64,000 nt of DNA from Flavobacteriales bacterium 33_180_T64 (GTDB taxonomy: Bacteria > Bacteroidota > Bacteroidia > Flavobacteriales > Flavobacteriaceae). The notes below the pieces were generated by a model. The model did not search any database. It was not told the DNA's origin and saw nothing but the letters and a program-made list of their open reading frames with translations. The stretch lies in NCBI GenBank assembly GCA_002162685.1, contig MAAQ01000020.1:186001-250000 (forward strand), read 5' to 3'. Below are positions 48,703 through 58,185 of this stretch, piece after piece. Every line of letters starts with the position of its first letter. Within the stretch, counting starts at the first letter, position 1. A program made the translations under genes and the position numbers.

Positions 48703-49845
48703 TTATATAGTATTCAAAATTTTTGCGGCTTGTTCAAGAGTTTTATTCGTTTTTGCAAAGCAGAAACGTAACATCTTATCATCACGATGATTATCGTTAA
48801 AAACAGATAGAGGAATAGATGCAATCCCATTGTTGATTGTTAATTGTTTGGCAAATTCTACATCATACTTATTTGTGATTTCTGAATAATCCAACACTTG
48901 AAAATAGGTGCCTTTTGATGGTGTGAATTTAAATCGTGAGCCTTTAATGAGGTTTAAAAAAGTATCTCGTTTCTGTTGGTAAAAGTCTGATAATTCTAAA
49001 TAATGATTTGGGTTTTGTATGTAATCAGCTAACCCTTTTTGTGTTGGATGATGTACCGAAAACACATTAAATTGATGCACATTTCTAAAAACTTCCATGA
49101 GCTCTTTTGGAGCGCAACAATACCCAATTTTCCAACCTGTGTTGTGAAATGTTTTCCCAAAGGAAGCTGTAATAAAACTTCGTTTTTTAAGTTCAGAAAA
49201 TTGACAAATACTTTGATGTTGCTCACCATCAAAAATAATATGTTCATATACTTCATCGCTTAACACGATTATATTTGTGTTATTCGTTAATTCTTGAAGT
49301 TTAAGCATATCGTTTTTATTCATCATTGTTCCGCTTGGATTATGAGGTGTATTAACGATAATCATTTTAGTCTTGCTGTTAATTTTTTGTTCCACTTTAT
49401 TCCAGTCAATTTTATAATTTGGAGCTTCTAGAGCTATCGCGACTGTTTTTCCTCCATTGAGTTCTATTGCTGGCTGATAGCAATCATAAGCTGGTTTAAA
49501 GATGATAACTTCATCACTTGATTTTACAAAAGTTGAAATGATTGTGAAAATGGCTTGGGTTGCTCCAGCTGTTACCGTGATTTCAGTTTCTGGATGATAA
49601 AAGGTATTGTAGAGTAACTCAAATTTTTTAGCAATAGCTTGTCGCAATTCTAAAAGTCCTGCCATTGGAGCATATTGATTATAACCAGAATTCATAGCTT
49701 TAGAAACCGCGTCAATTAGTTTTTGATCGCTCTTAAAATTAGGAAACCCTTGCGATAAATTAATGGCGTTGTGCTTATTTGCCAGTGCGCTCATCACTGA
49801 AAAAATAGACATTTCTACGTTGGTAAGTTTTGGCGTAATCTGCAT
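48703..49845 (-). CDS. PLP-dependent methionine/kynurenine-type aminotransferase
   Basis: 380-residue class I/II aminotransferase. Features: INLSQGFPNFKSD near the start, TAGATQAIFTII for the cofactor phosphate, NTPHNPSGTM, VLSDEVYEHIIFDG (Asp, Tyr contacts) and the PLP lysine in ASFGKTFHNTGWKIGYC. It is closest by motif to YbdL methionine aminotransferase and glutamine transaminase K. It is first in a two-gene leftward operon with the omega-amidase, suggesting keto-acid salvage such as KMTB to methionine using glutamine. A kynurenine aminotransferase activity is also possible. Confidence 0.9.
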   Translation of the reverse strand: MQITPKLTNVEMSIFSVMSALANKHNAINLSQGFPNFKSDQKLIDAVSKAMNSGYNQYAPMAGLLELRQAIAKKFELLYNTFYHPETEITVTAGATQAIFTIISTFVKSSDEVIIFKPAYDCYQPAIELNGGKTVAIALEAPNYKIDWNKVEQKINSKTKMIIVNTPHNPSGTMMNKNDMLKLQELTNNTNIIVLSDEVYEHIIFDGEQHQSICQFSELKKRSFITASFGKTFHNTGWKIGYCCAPKELMEVFRNVHQFNVFSVHHPTQKGLADYIQNPNHYLELSDFYQQKRDTFLNLIKGSRFKFTPSKGTYFQVLDYSEITNKYDVEFAKQLTINNGIASIPLSVFNDNHRDDKMLRFCFAKTNKTLEQAAKILNTI

Positions 49846-49920
49846 ATTGTAAATATACTAATTGGTATTAAACTAATGATATGATAATAATTAAAAGAAA
49901 AAAGAGTTGTATTAGCATAA

Positions 49921-50721
49921 TCAATATGCAAAATCATCAAATCGTTTTTACTTTTATTAGTTATTCTATTAAGTGCCTGCAACTCAAGTTCTGAAAAGAC
50001 CACTGTTGTTAGCCAAAATATTGAAAAAAAGTCTAAAATTTCATTTAAAATTGAAGAAAAAACACCATCGCTTGATTCATTACAACTTAATATTAATTTT
50101 AAAACTACAGGAAATTATTCTTCTTTAATTAATATGATTAAAGCAGATAGAACTTATTTTAAAAATTTATACCTTACAAATAGAGAGAAAGCTATTGATA
50201 GTGCCTCTAAATATATTTATTCAAAATTATTAAATGATATTATTCCGCATTGGTATGGAACCGAATGGGATTTTAATGGACATACTAATATCCCAAACAA
50301 TGGAGAGATTGCATGTGGTTATTTTGTGTCGACAACATTAAAACATTTAGGGTTTAATTTAAATCGCTATAAAATGGCGCAACAAGCAGGATTACTTGAA
50401 GCGAGAATGCTCCAGCCAAAATCTGAACTTAAGATGTATTCTAATGAGTCATTTAAATCTTTAAAGGAGAAGTTAAATACTATTTATGCTAATGGTATTT
50501 ATTTTGTTGGATTAGATAACCATGTTGGTTATGTCTTAATTAAAGATAGGGAACTTTATTTTTTGCATTCAAGTTATTATGATGATAAAGTTATGATTGA
50601 GTTGGCAGAACAATCCCCTTGTTTTGATTCTAATTTTTATGTATTTGCTGAAATTTCAACGAACAGAAAATTGATTGCTAGCTGGATTCTAAACGAACGT
50701 TTGAATGTGCCTTCTAATTAA
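49921..50721 (+). pseudogene. Lipoprotein with NlpC/P60-like Cys-His features; frame broken at its start codon
   Basis: The frame ending at TAA 50719-50721 is open back to a stop at 49918-49920 and codes a good lipoprotein signal (KIIKSFLLLLVILLSACNSS; lipobox LSAC, Cys codon 49978-49980), but contains no ATG, GTG or TTG before the internal ATG at 50134. An ATG at 49926 lies in another frame; removing the C at 49929 would give MKIIKSFLLLL. So either a +1 insertion (or sequencing error) broke the gene or ATA/ATC is used. The mature part has IACGYFVSTTLKHLGF, LDNHVGYVL and LHSSYY, suggestive of a Cys-His papain/NlpC-like hydrolase. A start at 50134 would lack the export signal. Confidence 0.65.
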
Positions 50722-50762
50722 GTAACTTTTTTATCTTTACAGATATTCAAAAAAAGTATACT

Positions 50763-52895
50763 ATGCGGTTCTTAAAGTTTATCCTCTGTTTTATTGTTTT
50801 TCAAGTGTCTGCTCAACAAGGTGGTATGTGGATTCCTTCTCTTTTAGAAGGGATGAACGAAACCGAAATGCAAAGTTTGGGAAGTAAATTAACGGCGCAA
50901 GATATTTATGATGTTAACAACTCAAGCCTTAAAGATGCTATTGGGCATTTTAATGGAGGCTGTACGAGTGAAGTGATTTCTCCTAAAGGCTTAATATTAA
51001 CAAATCATCATTGTGGTTTTAGCCAGATTCAATCCCATTCATCGTTAGAAAATGATTATTTAAAAGATGGATTTTGGGCAATGTCACTAGATGAAGAATT
51101 GCCTAACGAAGGTTTGTATGTTGAATTTATAGTGAGTATTCATGATGTGACTAAAGATGTTTTATCACTTGTAAATACTCAAATGAGTGAAAAAGAAAAG
51201 CAATCTGTCATTGATAAAAATGGAAATGTAGTATTGAGAGACTGGAAGCGTGAAGCTTGGCAAAATGTTAAGATTAAATCTTTCTTTAAAGGCAATCAAT
51301 ACTTTCTATTTGTAACAGAACGTTTTGAAGATATTCGTTTGGTAGGTGCACCACCAACAAGTATTGGTAAATTTGGGAGTGATACAGATAATTGGGTTTT
51401 TCCAAGGCATACAGGAGATTTTTCAATGTTTAGGATTTATGCAGATGCGAATAATCGCCCAGCAAAATATAATAAAGATAATAAGCCTTATAAGCCAAAA
51501 CACTTTTTGCCAATATCCTTAGACGGGATTGAAGAGGGCGATTTCACAATGGTATTTGGGTTTCCTGGTCGTACCAACGAATATTTACCTGCAGTCGCAA
51601 TTGAACACATTACTAAAGCTTATAATCCAACTAACATTGCTATTCGTGAAGCAGCATTAAAAGTTATAGATGCAAAGATGAAATCTAGTGATGAAGTGCG
51701 TATTAAATACGCTTCAAAACAAGCACGTATTGCAAATGCATGGAAAAAATGGATTGGTGAAAATTTAGGTATTAATACAAGTAAGGCAGTAGAAAAACGT
51801 CGTGCATTTGAAGCCACATTTACTAAGGCTTTAAAAGAAGAAGGACTTGAGAATAACTATGGCGCTATTTTGCCAGAATTTGACCGTTTGTATAAAGACT
51901 TTGAAACTATTAATATAAAACGTAGAAACTTTATTGAAGTGTTTTTTGTGACCAATGAGCTTATGAATATGACTTTAAGAGCTTATCAAATGGAAATCGC
52001 AACGGCTAAGTTTTTGAAAGGTCATGTTATGACAGAGGATTATAGAAAGATAGAGAACGAAAGGGCTTTAAAGAAAGCTATTGAGGCGTTGAAAAACCGT
52101 TTGAAAGGCGTTCATAAAAATTATGATGTAGCAGTAGATAAGGGGGTTTTTGAAGCTGTGATGCCCTTTTATAATAAAAATGTTGATGTTAGTATTTATG
52201 ATACGACAGCTTTTACGAGTCTAGATAGTGCTTTACAACTTTTAGAAGGCGAGCCAAATGAGGTTATAAAAAAGCTAAATAATGATCCAGCATATCAATA
52301 TGCGAAGCCTATGATTGAAGCATTTTATAATGAGATTAATCCAAAATATCAAGAGAAAAATGCACCTATAACGGCATTACAAACTAAATATATGACAGCT
52401 TTAATGAATGTTTTACCTGAGGAACGGTATTTTCCTGATGCTAATAGTACCTTACGTGTTACTTACGGTCAAGTTCGTGGATATTCGCCAAGAGATGCAG
52501 TGTATTACAATCCTGTAAGCTATTTGGATGGTGTAATAGAAAAATATGTACCAGGAGATTATGAATTTGACGTGCCTCAGAAATTAAGAGATTTATATGA
52601 TGCAAAAGATTACGGACCATATGCTGATAAAAATGGGAAAGTACCTGTTTGTTTTTTAGGTACCAATCATACTACAGGAGGGAATTCGGGAAGTCCAGCT
52701 ATTGACGCCGAAGGGAATCTTGTTGGTTTAAATTTTGATCGTGTATGGGAAGGAACGATGAGTGATATGTATTATGATCCTGAAATTTGTCGAAATATTA
52801 TGGTCGATTTACGTTATGTGCTTTTTATTGTCGATAAATATGCTGGTGCTAAACATTTAATTGATGAAATGACATTGGTACATCCTAAACAATAG
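50763..52895 (+). CDS. S46-family dipeptidyl-peptidase, Asp/Glu-specific (DPP11-like)
   Basis: 710-residue exported serine peptidase removing N-terminal dipeptides. Signal peptide MRFLKFILCFIVFQVSAQ. Catalytic triad: His83 (TNHHCGF), Asp219 (HTGDFSMF) and Ser642 (GGNSGSPAI); their spacing equals that I recall for Porphyromonas gingivalis DPP7. The residue 18 positions after the Ser is Arg660 (NFDRVWEG). In this family Arg there marks DPP11 (acidic P1 residue) and Gly marks DPP7 (hydrophobic P1). Phe658 is also conserved. Probably periplasmic, supporting peptide nutrition. A terminator follows. Confidence 0.93.
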   Translation: MRFLKFILCFIVFQVSAQQGGMWIPSLLEGMNETEMQSLGSKLTAQDIYDVNNSSLKDAIGHFNGGCTSEVISPKGLILTNHHCGFSQIQSHSSLENDYLKDGFWAMSLDEELPNEGLYVEFIVSIHDVTKDVLSLVNTQMSEKEKQSVIDKNGNVVLRDWKREAWQNVKIKSFFKGNQYFLFVTERFEDIRLVGAPPTSIGKFGSDTDNWVFPRHTGDFSMFRIYADANNRPAKYNKDNKPYKPKHFLPISLDGIEEGDFTMVFGFPGRTNEYLPAVAIEHITKAYNPTNIAIREAALKVIDAKMKSSDEVRIKYASKQARIANAWKKWIGENLGINTSKAVEKRRAFEATFTKALKEEGLENNYGAILPEFDRLYKDFETINIKRRNFIEVFFVTNELMNMTLRAYQMEIATAKFLKGHVMTEDYRKIENERALKKAIEALKNRLKGVHKNYDVAVDKGVFEAVMPFYNKNVDVSIYDTTAFTSLDSALQLLEGEPNEVIKKLNNDPAYQYAKPMIEAFYNEINPKYQEKNAPITALQTKYMTALMNVLPEERYFPDANSTLRVTYGQVRGYSPRDAVYYNPVSYLDGVIEKYVPGDYEFDVPQKLRDLYDAKDYGPYADKNGKVPVCFLGTNHTTGGNSGSPAIDAEGNLVGLNFDRVWEGTMSDMYYDPEICRNIMVDLRYVLFIVDKYAGAKHLIDEMTLVHPKQ

Positions 52896-52921
52896 AAATG
52901 CAAATTTAATTTAAGACCTAG

Positions 52922-52949
52922 GCCTTTCTAAAAATAGAAAGGCTTTTTT
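52922..52949 (+). terminator. Terminator after the S46 peptidase gene
   Basis: Perfect inverted repeat GCCTTTCTA / TAGAAAGGC with AAAA loop and six T. Confidence 0.92.
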
Positions 52950-52983
52950 ATAATAATAGAGAATCTAGTATCGTTTTAATACT

Positions 52984-53754
52984 ATGAAAAAAGTAATACT
53001 TTGTTTATGTTGTGTTGTTTCAACCATAGGATTTTCACAGCAAAATAATCCCGTAAAAACCATTCATGTTTTTGTTGCATTATGTGATAATGTTAACCAA
53101 GGTATTGTACCTGTTCCTGCAAAGTTAGGAAATGGTCAAGATGTAAAAGGGAATTTATATTGGTCGGCACTTTATGGTGTAAAAACTCATTTTAAGAATA
53201 GTAAGGACTGGACTTTGATCTCTTCGGAAAAGGATATTGATAATTCTATTTTAGAGCGTGTATTATTTAAACATAAAACGGCAGATGTATATCTTTTAGC
53301 AGATGCTTACGATGGAAAGTATATTAAGCAAACTACAATAGATTTTTTAGAAGCTTCGGCAGGACGAAACAGCATTAAGATTACACATGAAGAACAGACA
53401 CTGAAGTTTGGAGGTGATGCGCAATTACTTTCTTATATAGGGCATGATGGACTGATGGAATTTGATGTAGAAGGGAATTTTATACCTGTGAACACCAATA
53501 AACGTGATGCGATCATATTGGCTTGTATTAGCAAAGACTTTTTTAAACCTTATCTAAAAGCGACTAAAGCAAATCCTTTAGTATGGACAACAGGTTTAAT
53601 GGCTCCAGAAGCCTACACTTTAAAATGGGCTATTGACGGTTGGATTATAAATGAAACCGATGTTCAAATTAATGAACGTGCTGCAAAAGCTTATAACCAT
53701 TATCAAAAATGTGGCTTAAAAGCTGCTAAACGATTATTAGTGACTGGCTATTAA
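52984..53754 (+). CDS. Exported hypothetical protein
   Basis: 256 residues with a signal peptide (MKKVILCLCCVVSTIGFSQ). The mature part is a compact alpha/beta-type sequence with HVFVALCDNVNQGIVPVP, YWSALYGVKTHFK, DVYLLADAYDGKYI and LMAPEAYTLKWAIDGW. I recognise no catalytic signature or named family. Only 88 bases and a terminator separate it from the S46 peptidase; it is probably a single-gene unit. Confidence 0.75.
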   Translation: MKKVILCLCCVVSTIGFSQQNNPVKTIHVFVALCDNVNQGIVPVPAKLGNGQDVKGNLYWSALYGVKTHFKNSKDWTLISSEKDIDNSILERVLFKHKTADVYLLADAYDGKYIKQTTIDFLEASAGRNSIKITHEEQTLKFGGDAQLLSYIGHDGLMEFDVEGNFIPVNTNKRDAIILACISKDFFKPYLKATKANPLVWTTGLMAPEAYTLKWAIDGWIINETDVQINERAAKAYNHYQKCGLKAAKRLLVTGY

Positions 53755-53903
53755 TTTCGCGATAAAATTTGATATTGTTCTATATGATTTTAAGTGACTT
53801 TAATTTTTTTTTTTGCAATAAGGATTACTCATGTATTTCTGTTTTTAAATATGAAAGCGTGGTTTAATCTGGTCGTAAAACCAAATTCAAATTGCCCAAA
53901 TAA

Positions 53904-53934
53904 AAACCCTTACATTTCTGCAAGGGTTTATTTT
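53904..53934 (-). terminator. Terminator downstream of ahcY
   Basis: Inverted repeat AAACCCTT / AAGGGTTT with T-rich flanks on both sides, between the converging genes at 52984-53754 and ahcY. Confidence 0.75.
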
Positions 53935-53976
53935 TATAATGAGATACTAAACTAAGTTAGTATAGCGTCTTTAAAA

Positions 53977-55290
53977 CTAGTAACGGTAATGCTCAGGTTT
54001 ATATGGGCCTTGAGGTGTTACGCCAATATATGTGGCTTGATCTTCACGTAATTCCGTTAACTCAACACCAATTTTTTCTAAATGTAATTTTGCTACTTTT
54101 TCATCTAAGTATTTTGGTAACATATAGACATCGTTTCCGTAGGCCTCAACATTATTCCATAACTCAATTTGCGCTAAAGTTTGGTTCGTAAATGAATTAC
54201 TCATTACAAAACTTGGGTGACCAGTAGCACAGCCTAAGTTTACTAAACGACCTTCTGCTAAAATAATAAGGTCTTTACCATTAATCGTGTATTTATCAAC
54301 TTGTGGTTTGATTGTGTTTTTAGTATGACCATGGTTTTCATTTAACCAAGCCATATCAATTTCGTTATCAAAGTGACCAATATTACAAACAATAGCTTTG
54401 TCTTTTAATGCTTCAAAATGACGTGCTTGTACAATGTCTTTATTTCCAGTAGTTGTAATTATAATATCAGAATTTCCAACTACAGATTCTAAACGTTTTA
54501 CTTCAAAACCATCCATTGCAGCTTGTAAAGCACAAATTGGGTCAATCTCAGTTACTGTAACAATACTTCCTGCGCCTTTAAAAGAGGCAGCTGTACCTTT
54601 TCCAACATCACCATAACCACAAACGGTTACACGTTTTCCAGCAAGCATTAAATCTGTTGCACGACGAATCGCATCTACAGCACTTTCTTTACAGCCATAT
54701 TTGTTATCAAACTTCGATTTGGTAACCGAGTCATTTACATTTATTGCAGGCATTGGTAACGTTCCGTTTTTAACACGTTCGTATAAACGGTGAACACCAG
54801 TTGTAGTTTCTTCAGACAAACCATTAATACCTTCAGCTAATTCGGGATATTTATCTAAAACCATATTAGTTAAATCGCCACCATCATCTAAAATCATGTT
54901 CAAAGGCTTGCGATCTTCTCCAAAGAATAAAGTTTGCTCTATACACCAATCGAATTCTTCTTCAGTCATGTCTTTCCAAGCATACACAGCAGTTCCAGCA
55001 TCAGCAATAGCAGCAGCAGCTTGATCTTGAGTAGAGAAAATATTACAAGAACTCCAAGTAACTTCAGCACCTAAAGCTTGTAAGGTTTCAATTAAAACAG
55101 CAGTTTGAATCGTCATGTGTAAACATCCAGCAATGCGAGCACCTTTTAAAGGTTGCGAATTTTTATATTCACTTCTAAGACTCATAAGTCCTGGCATTTC
55201 AGCTTCAGCTAATTCAATTTCCTTTCTTCCCCAAGCCGCAAGAGACATGTCTTTTACTTTGTTAGGTGTGTAAGCAACAGTTTTATTCAT
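53977..55290 (-). CDS. ahcY: Adenosylhomocysteinase
   Basis: 437-residue NAD-dependent enzyme hydrolysing S-adenosylhomocysteine to adenosine and homocysteine, which keeps the methylation cycle running. Visible: [67 protein letters not shown] loop [10 protein letters not shown], and the C-terminal dimer arm [13 protein letters not shown] -7-like TATCTTTG on this strand (plus-strand 55393-55400) suggests a promoter about 100 bases upstream. Confidence 0.97.
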   Translation of the reverse strand: MNKTVAYTPNKVKDMSLAAWGRKEIELAEAEMPGLMSLRSEYKNSQPLKGARIAGCLHMTIQTAVLIETLQALGAEVTWSSCNIFSTQDQAAAAIADAGTAVYAWKDMTEEEFDWCIEQTLFFGEDRKPLNMILDDGGDLTNMVLDKYPELAEGINGLSEETTTGVHRLYERVKNGTLPMPAINVNDSVTKSKFDNKYGCKESAVDAIRRATDLMLAGKRVTVCGYGDVGKGTAASFKGAGSIVTVTEIDPICALQAAMDGFEVKRLESVVGNSDIIITTTGNKDIVQARHFEALKDKAIVCNIGHFDNEIDMAWLNENHGHTKNTIKPQVDKYTINGKDLIILAEGRLVNLGCATGHPSFVMSNSFTNQTLAQIELWNNVEAYGNDVYMLPKYLDEKVAKLHLEKIGVELTELREDQATYIGVTPQGPYKPEHYRY

Positions 55291-55423
55291 TTGTTTTTTT
55301 CTTTAAATTTTAAAATGCTTTGCCTTTGGCTTTAGATACTAAAAATGGTTACATTCGCTTGTCTATAAATATTGAATTTTCCTTAGGCAGTGCAAAGATA
55401 ACCATTAAGTTTCAGATTATTAA

Positions 55424-56050
55424 ATGCCACTTTATAAAACTATCCAACCAAGTTCCCAAACTACTGTTAAAATCTGGAAGATTACAGAGTCTTATAACGA
55501 TTTAATCTATCCACTGGATTTAAAACCAAAAAGTTTGGAGCGCGTTTTAGGTATGAAAAGTGAATTGCATCAACGCGGTTTTTTAAGTGTGAGACATCTG
55601 CTTAGAGCGTTTGGTTATACAGATCAGGATTTGTATTATGATACCAATGGAAAACCACATTTAAAAGATGGGAAGCATATTTCTATTACACATTCTTTTA
55701 CGTTCTCAGGTGTTATTATTAGTGATTCGGAAGTAGGAATCGATATCGAAAAACAACGACAGAAGATTGCAATTATAGCTAAGAAGTTTGTTAATTATGA
55801 GTTTAGTTATTTAACAGAGAATGATGAGCAGTACATTAAAAAATTGACTGTCATTTGGGGAATTAAAGAATCGCTATATAAATTATTTGCAACTCCAGGT
55901 ATGCTGTTTAAAGATCATTTTTTAGTAATTCCTTTTGTTTTGAAAGATGGAGAGACTGTGGCTTGGATTGATTATAAACACAAAAAATACAGATATAATA
56001 CATGCTTTTTAGAATTCGAAGGCTTTACTTGTGCTTTTGTGACCACTTAA
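55424..56050 (+). CDS. 4'-phosphopantetheinyl transferase superfamily protein
   Basis: 208-residue Sfp-type transferase that loads the phosphopantetheine arm of CoA onto carrier proteins. Motifs: GKPHLKDGKHISITHSF, VGIDIEKQR (magnesium Asp and Glu) and WGIKESLYKLF (Lys/Glu). Complete. First gene of a compact rightward operon: the PcrB gene starts on the very next base after its stop. No polyketide or peptide synthase is present in the window, so the carrier protein is likely the fatty acid ACP or a distant one. Confidence 0.9.
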   Translation: MPLYKTIQPSSQTTVKIWKITESYNDLIYPLDLKPKSLERVLGMKSELHQRGFLSVRHLLRAFGYTDQDLYYDTNGKPHLKDGKHISITHSFTFSGVIISDSEVGIDIEKQRQKIAIIAKKFVNYEFSYLTENDEQYIKKLTVIWGIKESLYKLFATPGMLFKDHFLVIPFVLKDGETVAWIDYKHKKYRYNTCFLEFEGFTCAFVTT

Positions 56051-56776
56051 ATGAAAACGCTATACAAAAACATATTAAGCTCCATTTCCGAAGGAAGAAA
56101 ACTCTTAGCGGTTTTGATTGATCCCGATAAAATGGCCATTAATAAAGTGCCAGGTTTTATTAAAAAAGTTAATCAATCTAGAGCGACACATATTTTTGTT
56201 GGTGGAAGTACAGTTGATGATGATGTTACAGAAAGATTAGTTATTGAGGTAAAAAAACACACTAAATTACCAGTGGTTTTATTTCCTGGAGATGTGACTC
56301 AAATTTCAGATAAAGCAGATGCGTTATTGTTTTTGTCTTTGATTTCTGGAAATAATCCAGAGTATCTAATTGGTAAGCATGTGCAAGCGGTTTCAAAATT
56401 GAGAACCTCTAATTTAGAAGTGATTCCTACAGGCTATATATTGGTTGAAAATGGGAAGCAAACAGCAGTAGAAAGAGTAACACAAACCAAACCACTGTCC
56501 AGAGACAATACACAACAAATTGTTGATACGGCAAAAGCTGGAGAACTTTTAGGGATGCAATTGCTATATCTTGAAGCTGGAAGTGGAGCATTAGATCCTG
56601 TGCCAATAGAAATTATTAGTTTTGTCAAGAAAGATAGTAGAGTGCCTCTTATTGTTGGAGGCGGAATTAGATCCCAACAACAATTAGAAATGGCATATAA
56701 GTCTGGAGCAGATTTAGTGGTTATTGGAACCGCTTTTGAAGACGACGAAAGCTTTTTTAATGAATTAAAAAAATGA
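56051..56776 (+). CDS. Geranylgeranylglyceryl/heptaprenylglyceryl phosphate synthase (PcrB/GGGPS)
   Basis: 241-residue TIM-barrel prenyltransferase that joins a polyprenyl diphosphate to glycerol-1-phosphate in an ether link. Characteristic parts: LLAVLIDPDKMAINKVPGF, THIFVGGSTVDDD, LPVVLFPGDVTQIS, LYLEAGSGA and the phosphate-binding VGGGIRSQQQ. Bacteroidota carry group II GGGPS-like enzymes; the final lipid in these bacteria is unclear. The start abuts the previous stop, and its 3' end overlaps the next gene by 4 bases. Confidence 0.93.
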   Translation: MKTLYKNILSSISEGRKLLAVLIDPDKMAINKVPGFIKKVNQSRATHIFVGGSTVDDDVTERLVIEVKKHTKLPVVLFPGDVTQISDKADALLFLSLISGNNPEYLIGKHVQAVSKLRTSNLEVIPTGYILVENGKQTAVERVTQTKPLSRDNTQQIVDTAKAGELLGMQLLYLEAGSGALDPVPIEIISFVKKDSRVPLIVGGGIRSQQQLEMAYKSGADLVVIGTAFEDDESFFNELKK

Positions 56777-57039
56777 ATATGAATATATCAGTAGAACTAA
56801 CACTTACTCCTTTGCATGATGATTACGAACCCGCAATAATTCATTTTATCAAACAATTAAGAGCTTCAAATTTAAAAGTGCTTGAAAATCCTTTAAGTAC
56901 GCAAGTGTATGGAAATTATGATGAGGTAATGAAAACCTTAACTATAGAAATTAAAGAAGCATTCGAACTTATAGAAAGAGGTTTGTTACATATGAAAATT
57001 GTAAAATCTGATAGATACGATTATGAGTCACATTTTTGA
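56773..57039 (+). CDS. Thiamine-binding (YkoF/MTH1187, DUF77-type) protein
   Basis: 88-residue ferredoxin-like-fold protein. MNISVELTLTPLHDDYEPAI, VLENPLSTQVYGNYDEVM and LLHMKIVKSDRY match the thiamine-binding protein family. Two possible starts, 56773 (MNMNIS, overlapping PcrB by ATGA) and 56779. Members bind thiamine or its hydroxymethylpyrimidine part. The PnuC-type transporter overlaps its 3' end by 17 bases, and a TPP riboswitch controls the receptor gene further downstream, which strengthens the vitamin B1 reading. Confidence 0.87.
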   Translation: MNMNISVELTLTPLHDDYEPAIIHFIKQLRASNLKVLENPLSTQVYGNYDEVMKTLTIEIKEAFELIERGLLHMKIVKSDRYDYESHF

Positions 57040-57664
57040 GTTCTTTTTTGGTCAATACGATATGTATTCTACAAGAGATATTGTTTTAGAGATTACAGCA
57101 GTAGTTTTTGGGTTTTTATCTGTTTGGTTTTCTAAGCAGAATAAAATATGGGTGTTTCCAACGGGTATGATAAGCACAGCGATATTTGTGTATTTATTAG
57201 TTAAATGGGAATTGTTAGGTGATATGATGATTAACGTTTACTATTTTATAATGAGCGTTTATGGTTGGTATATCTGGACGAGAAAGGTCGATGATACACA
57301 TGTAACACCTATTTCTAGAGCCACTAGGAGTGAGAAAAAAATTAGTGTTTATATTTTTTTAACGACTTTGCTATTTGTGTTTATAGTGTATAAGTTTTTT
57401 GATAAGTGGACGAGTTGGGTTGCTTATGTTGATACTATTACTACAGCTATATTTTTTGTTGGTATGTGGCTAATGGCACGACGGAAATTAGAAAACTGGA
57501 TATTTTGGATTATTGGTGATATTATTTCTGTACCTCTTTATTTTCATAAAGGTTTTACCTTTACAAGCCTACAATATTTTGGGTTTACATTTATTGCCAT
57601 TTTTGGTTATTTAGCATGGAAAAAGAACTTAAACAAATCAGTCACACCAACTCAAACTGTGTAA
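57023..57664 (+). CDS. PnuC/PnuT-type vitamin transporter (thiamine likely)
   Basis: 213-residue inner-membrane transporter of the PnuC family, with seven hydrophobic segments and typical residues such as SVWFSKQNKIWVFPTGMI, YYFIMSVYGWYIWTRK, WTSWVAYVDTITTAIFFVGM and ENWIFWIIGDIISVPLY. PnuC members carry nicotinamide riboside, while PnuT members carry thiamine. The preceding thiamine-binding gene and the nearby TPP-riboswitch receptor favour thiamine. It overlaps both neighbours, by 17 and 49 bases. Confidence 0.9.
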   Translation: MSHIFEFFFGQYDMYSTRDIVLEITAVVFGFLSVWFSKQNKIWVFPTGMISTAIFVYLLVKWELLGDMMINVYYFIMSVYGWYIWTRKVDDTHVTPISRATRSEKKISVYIFLTTLLFVFIVYKFFDKWTSWVAYVDTITTAIFFVGMWLMARRKLENWIFWIIGDIISVPLYFHKGFTFTSLQYFGFTFIAIFGYLAWKKNLNKSVTPTQTV

Positions 57665-58185
57665 AAGTAGTTTTGTACGGTCCAGAGTCTACTGGGAAAT
57701 CCTCGTTAGCCAAAGCACTAGCTAAATATTATGATACGGTTTATGTTGAAGAGTTTTCACGCACTTATGCTAAAGCACAGCGTAATTTACGACTTACAAG
57801 AAAAGACGTATTGCCTATTGCTATTGGGCAGATGCAATTGGAAAATGAGCAATTAAAAATAGCGAATAAGGTGTTAATTTGTGATACGGACTTATTAGAA
57901 ACTAAAGTGTATTCCGAATTTTATTATGATGGATTTTGTCCAGAACTGGTTAAAAAAAAGGCACTAGAAAATACTTACGATTTATATTTTTTAACTTATA
58001 TTGACATCGTTTGGGAAGCAGATGATGTTCGTGATCAACCCAACAATAGATTGGAAATGTTTAATAGGTTTGAATACGCATTAATTCATTCTAAAAAGCC
58101 TTACATAATGGTGAAAGGTGATTTGGAAGAACGGCTAAAGATCTGTAAAAAACATATTGATAAACTTTTAAACAAAGCCCATTGA
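57616..58185 (+). CDS. NadR-like P-loop kinase (candidate thiamine or ribosylnicotinamide kinase)
   Basis: 189 residues. A Walker A loop VLYGPESTGKSSLAKAL sits near residue 20, followed by YVEEFSRTYA, LICDTDLLETKVY and RLEMFNRFEYAL. This matches the ribosylnicotinamide-kinase half of NadR (AAA_28), without the NMN adenylyltransferase half. Kinases of this kind trap the vitamin brought in by PnuC-type facilitators. In this operon thiamine is the more likely substrate; ribosylnicotinamide remains possible. The start overlaps the transporter gene by 49 bases. Confidence 0.85.
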   Translation: MEKELKQISHTNSNCVKVVLYGPESTGKSSLAKALAKYYDTVYVEEFSRTYAKAQRNLRLTRKDVLPIAIGQMQLENEQLKIANKVLICDTDLLETKVYSEFYYDGFCPELVKKKALENTYDLYFLTYIDIVWEADDVRDQPNNRLEMFNRFEYALIHSKKPYIMVKGDLEERLKICKKHIDKLLNKAH

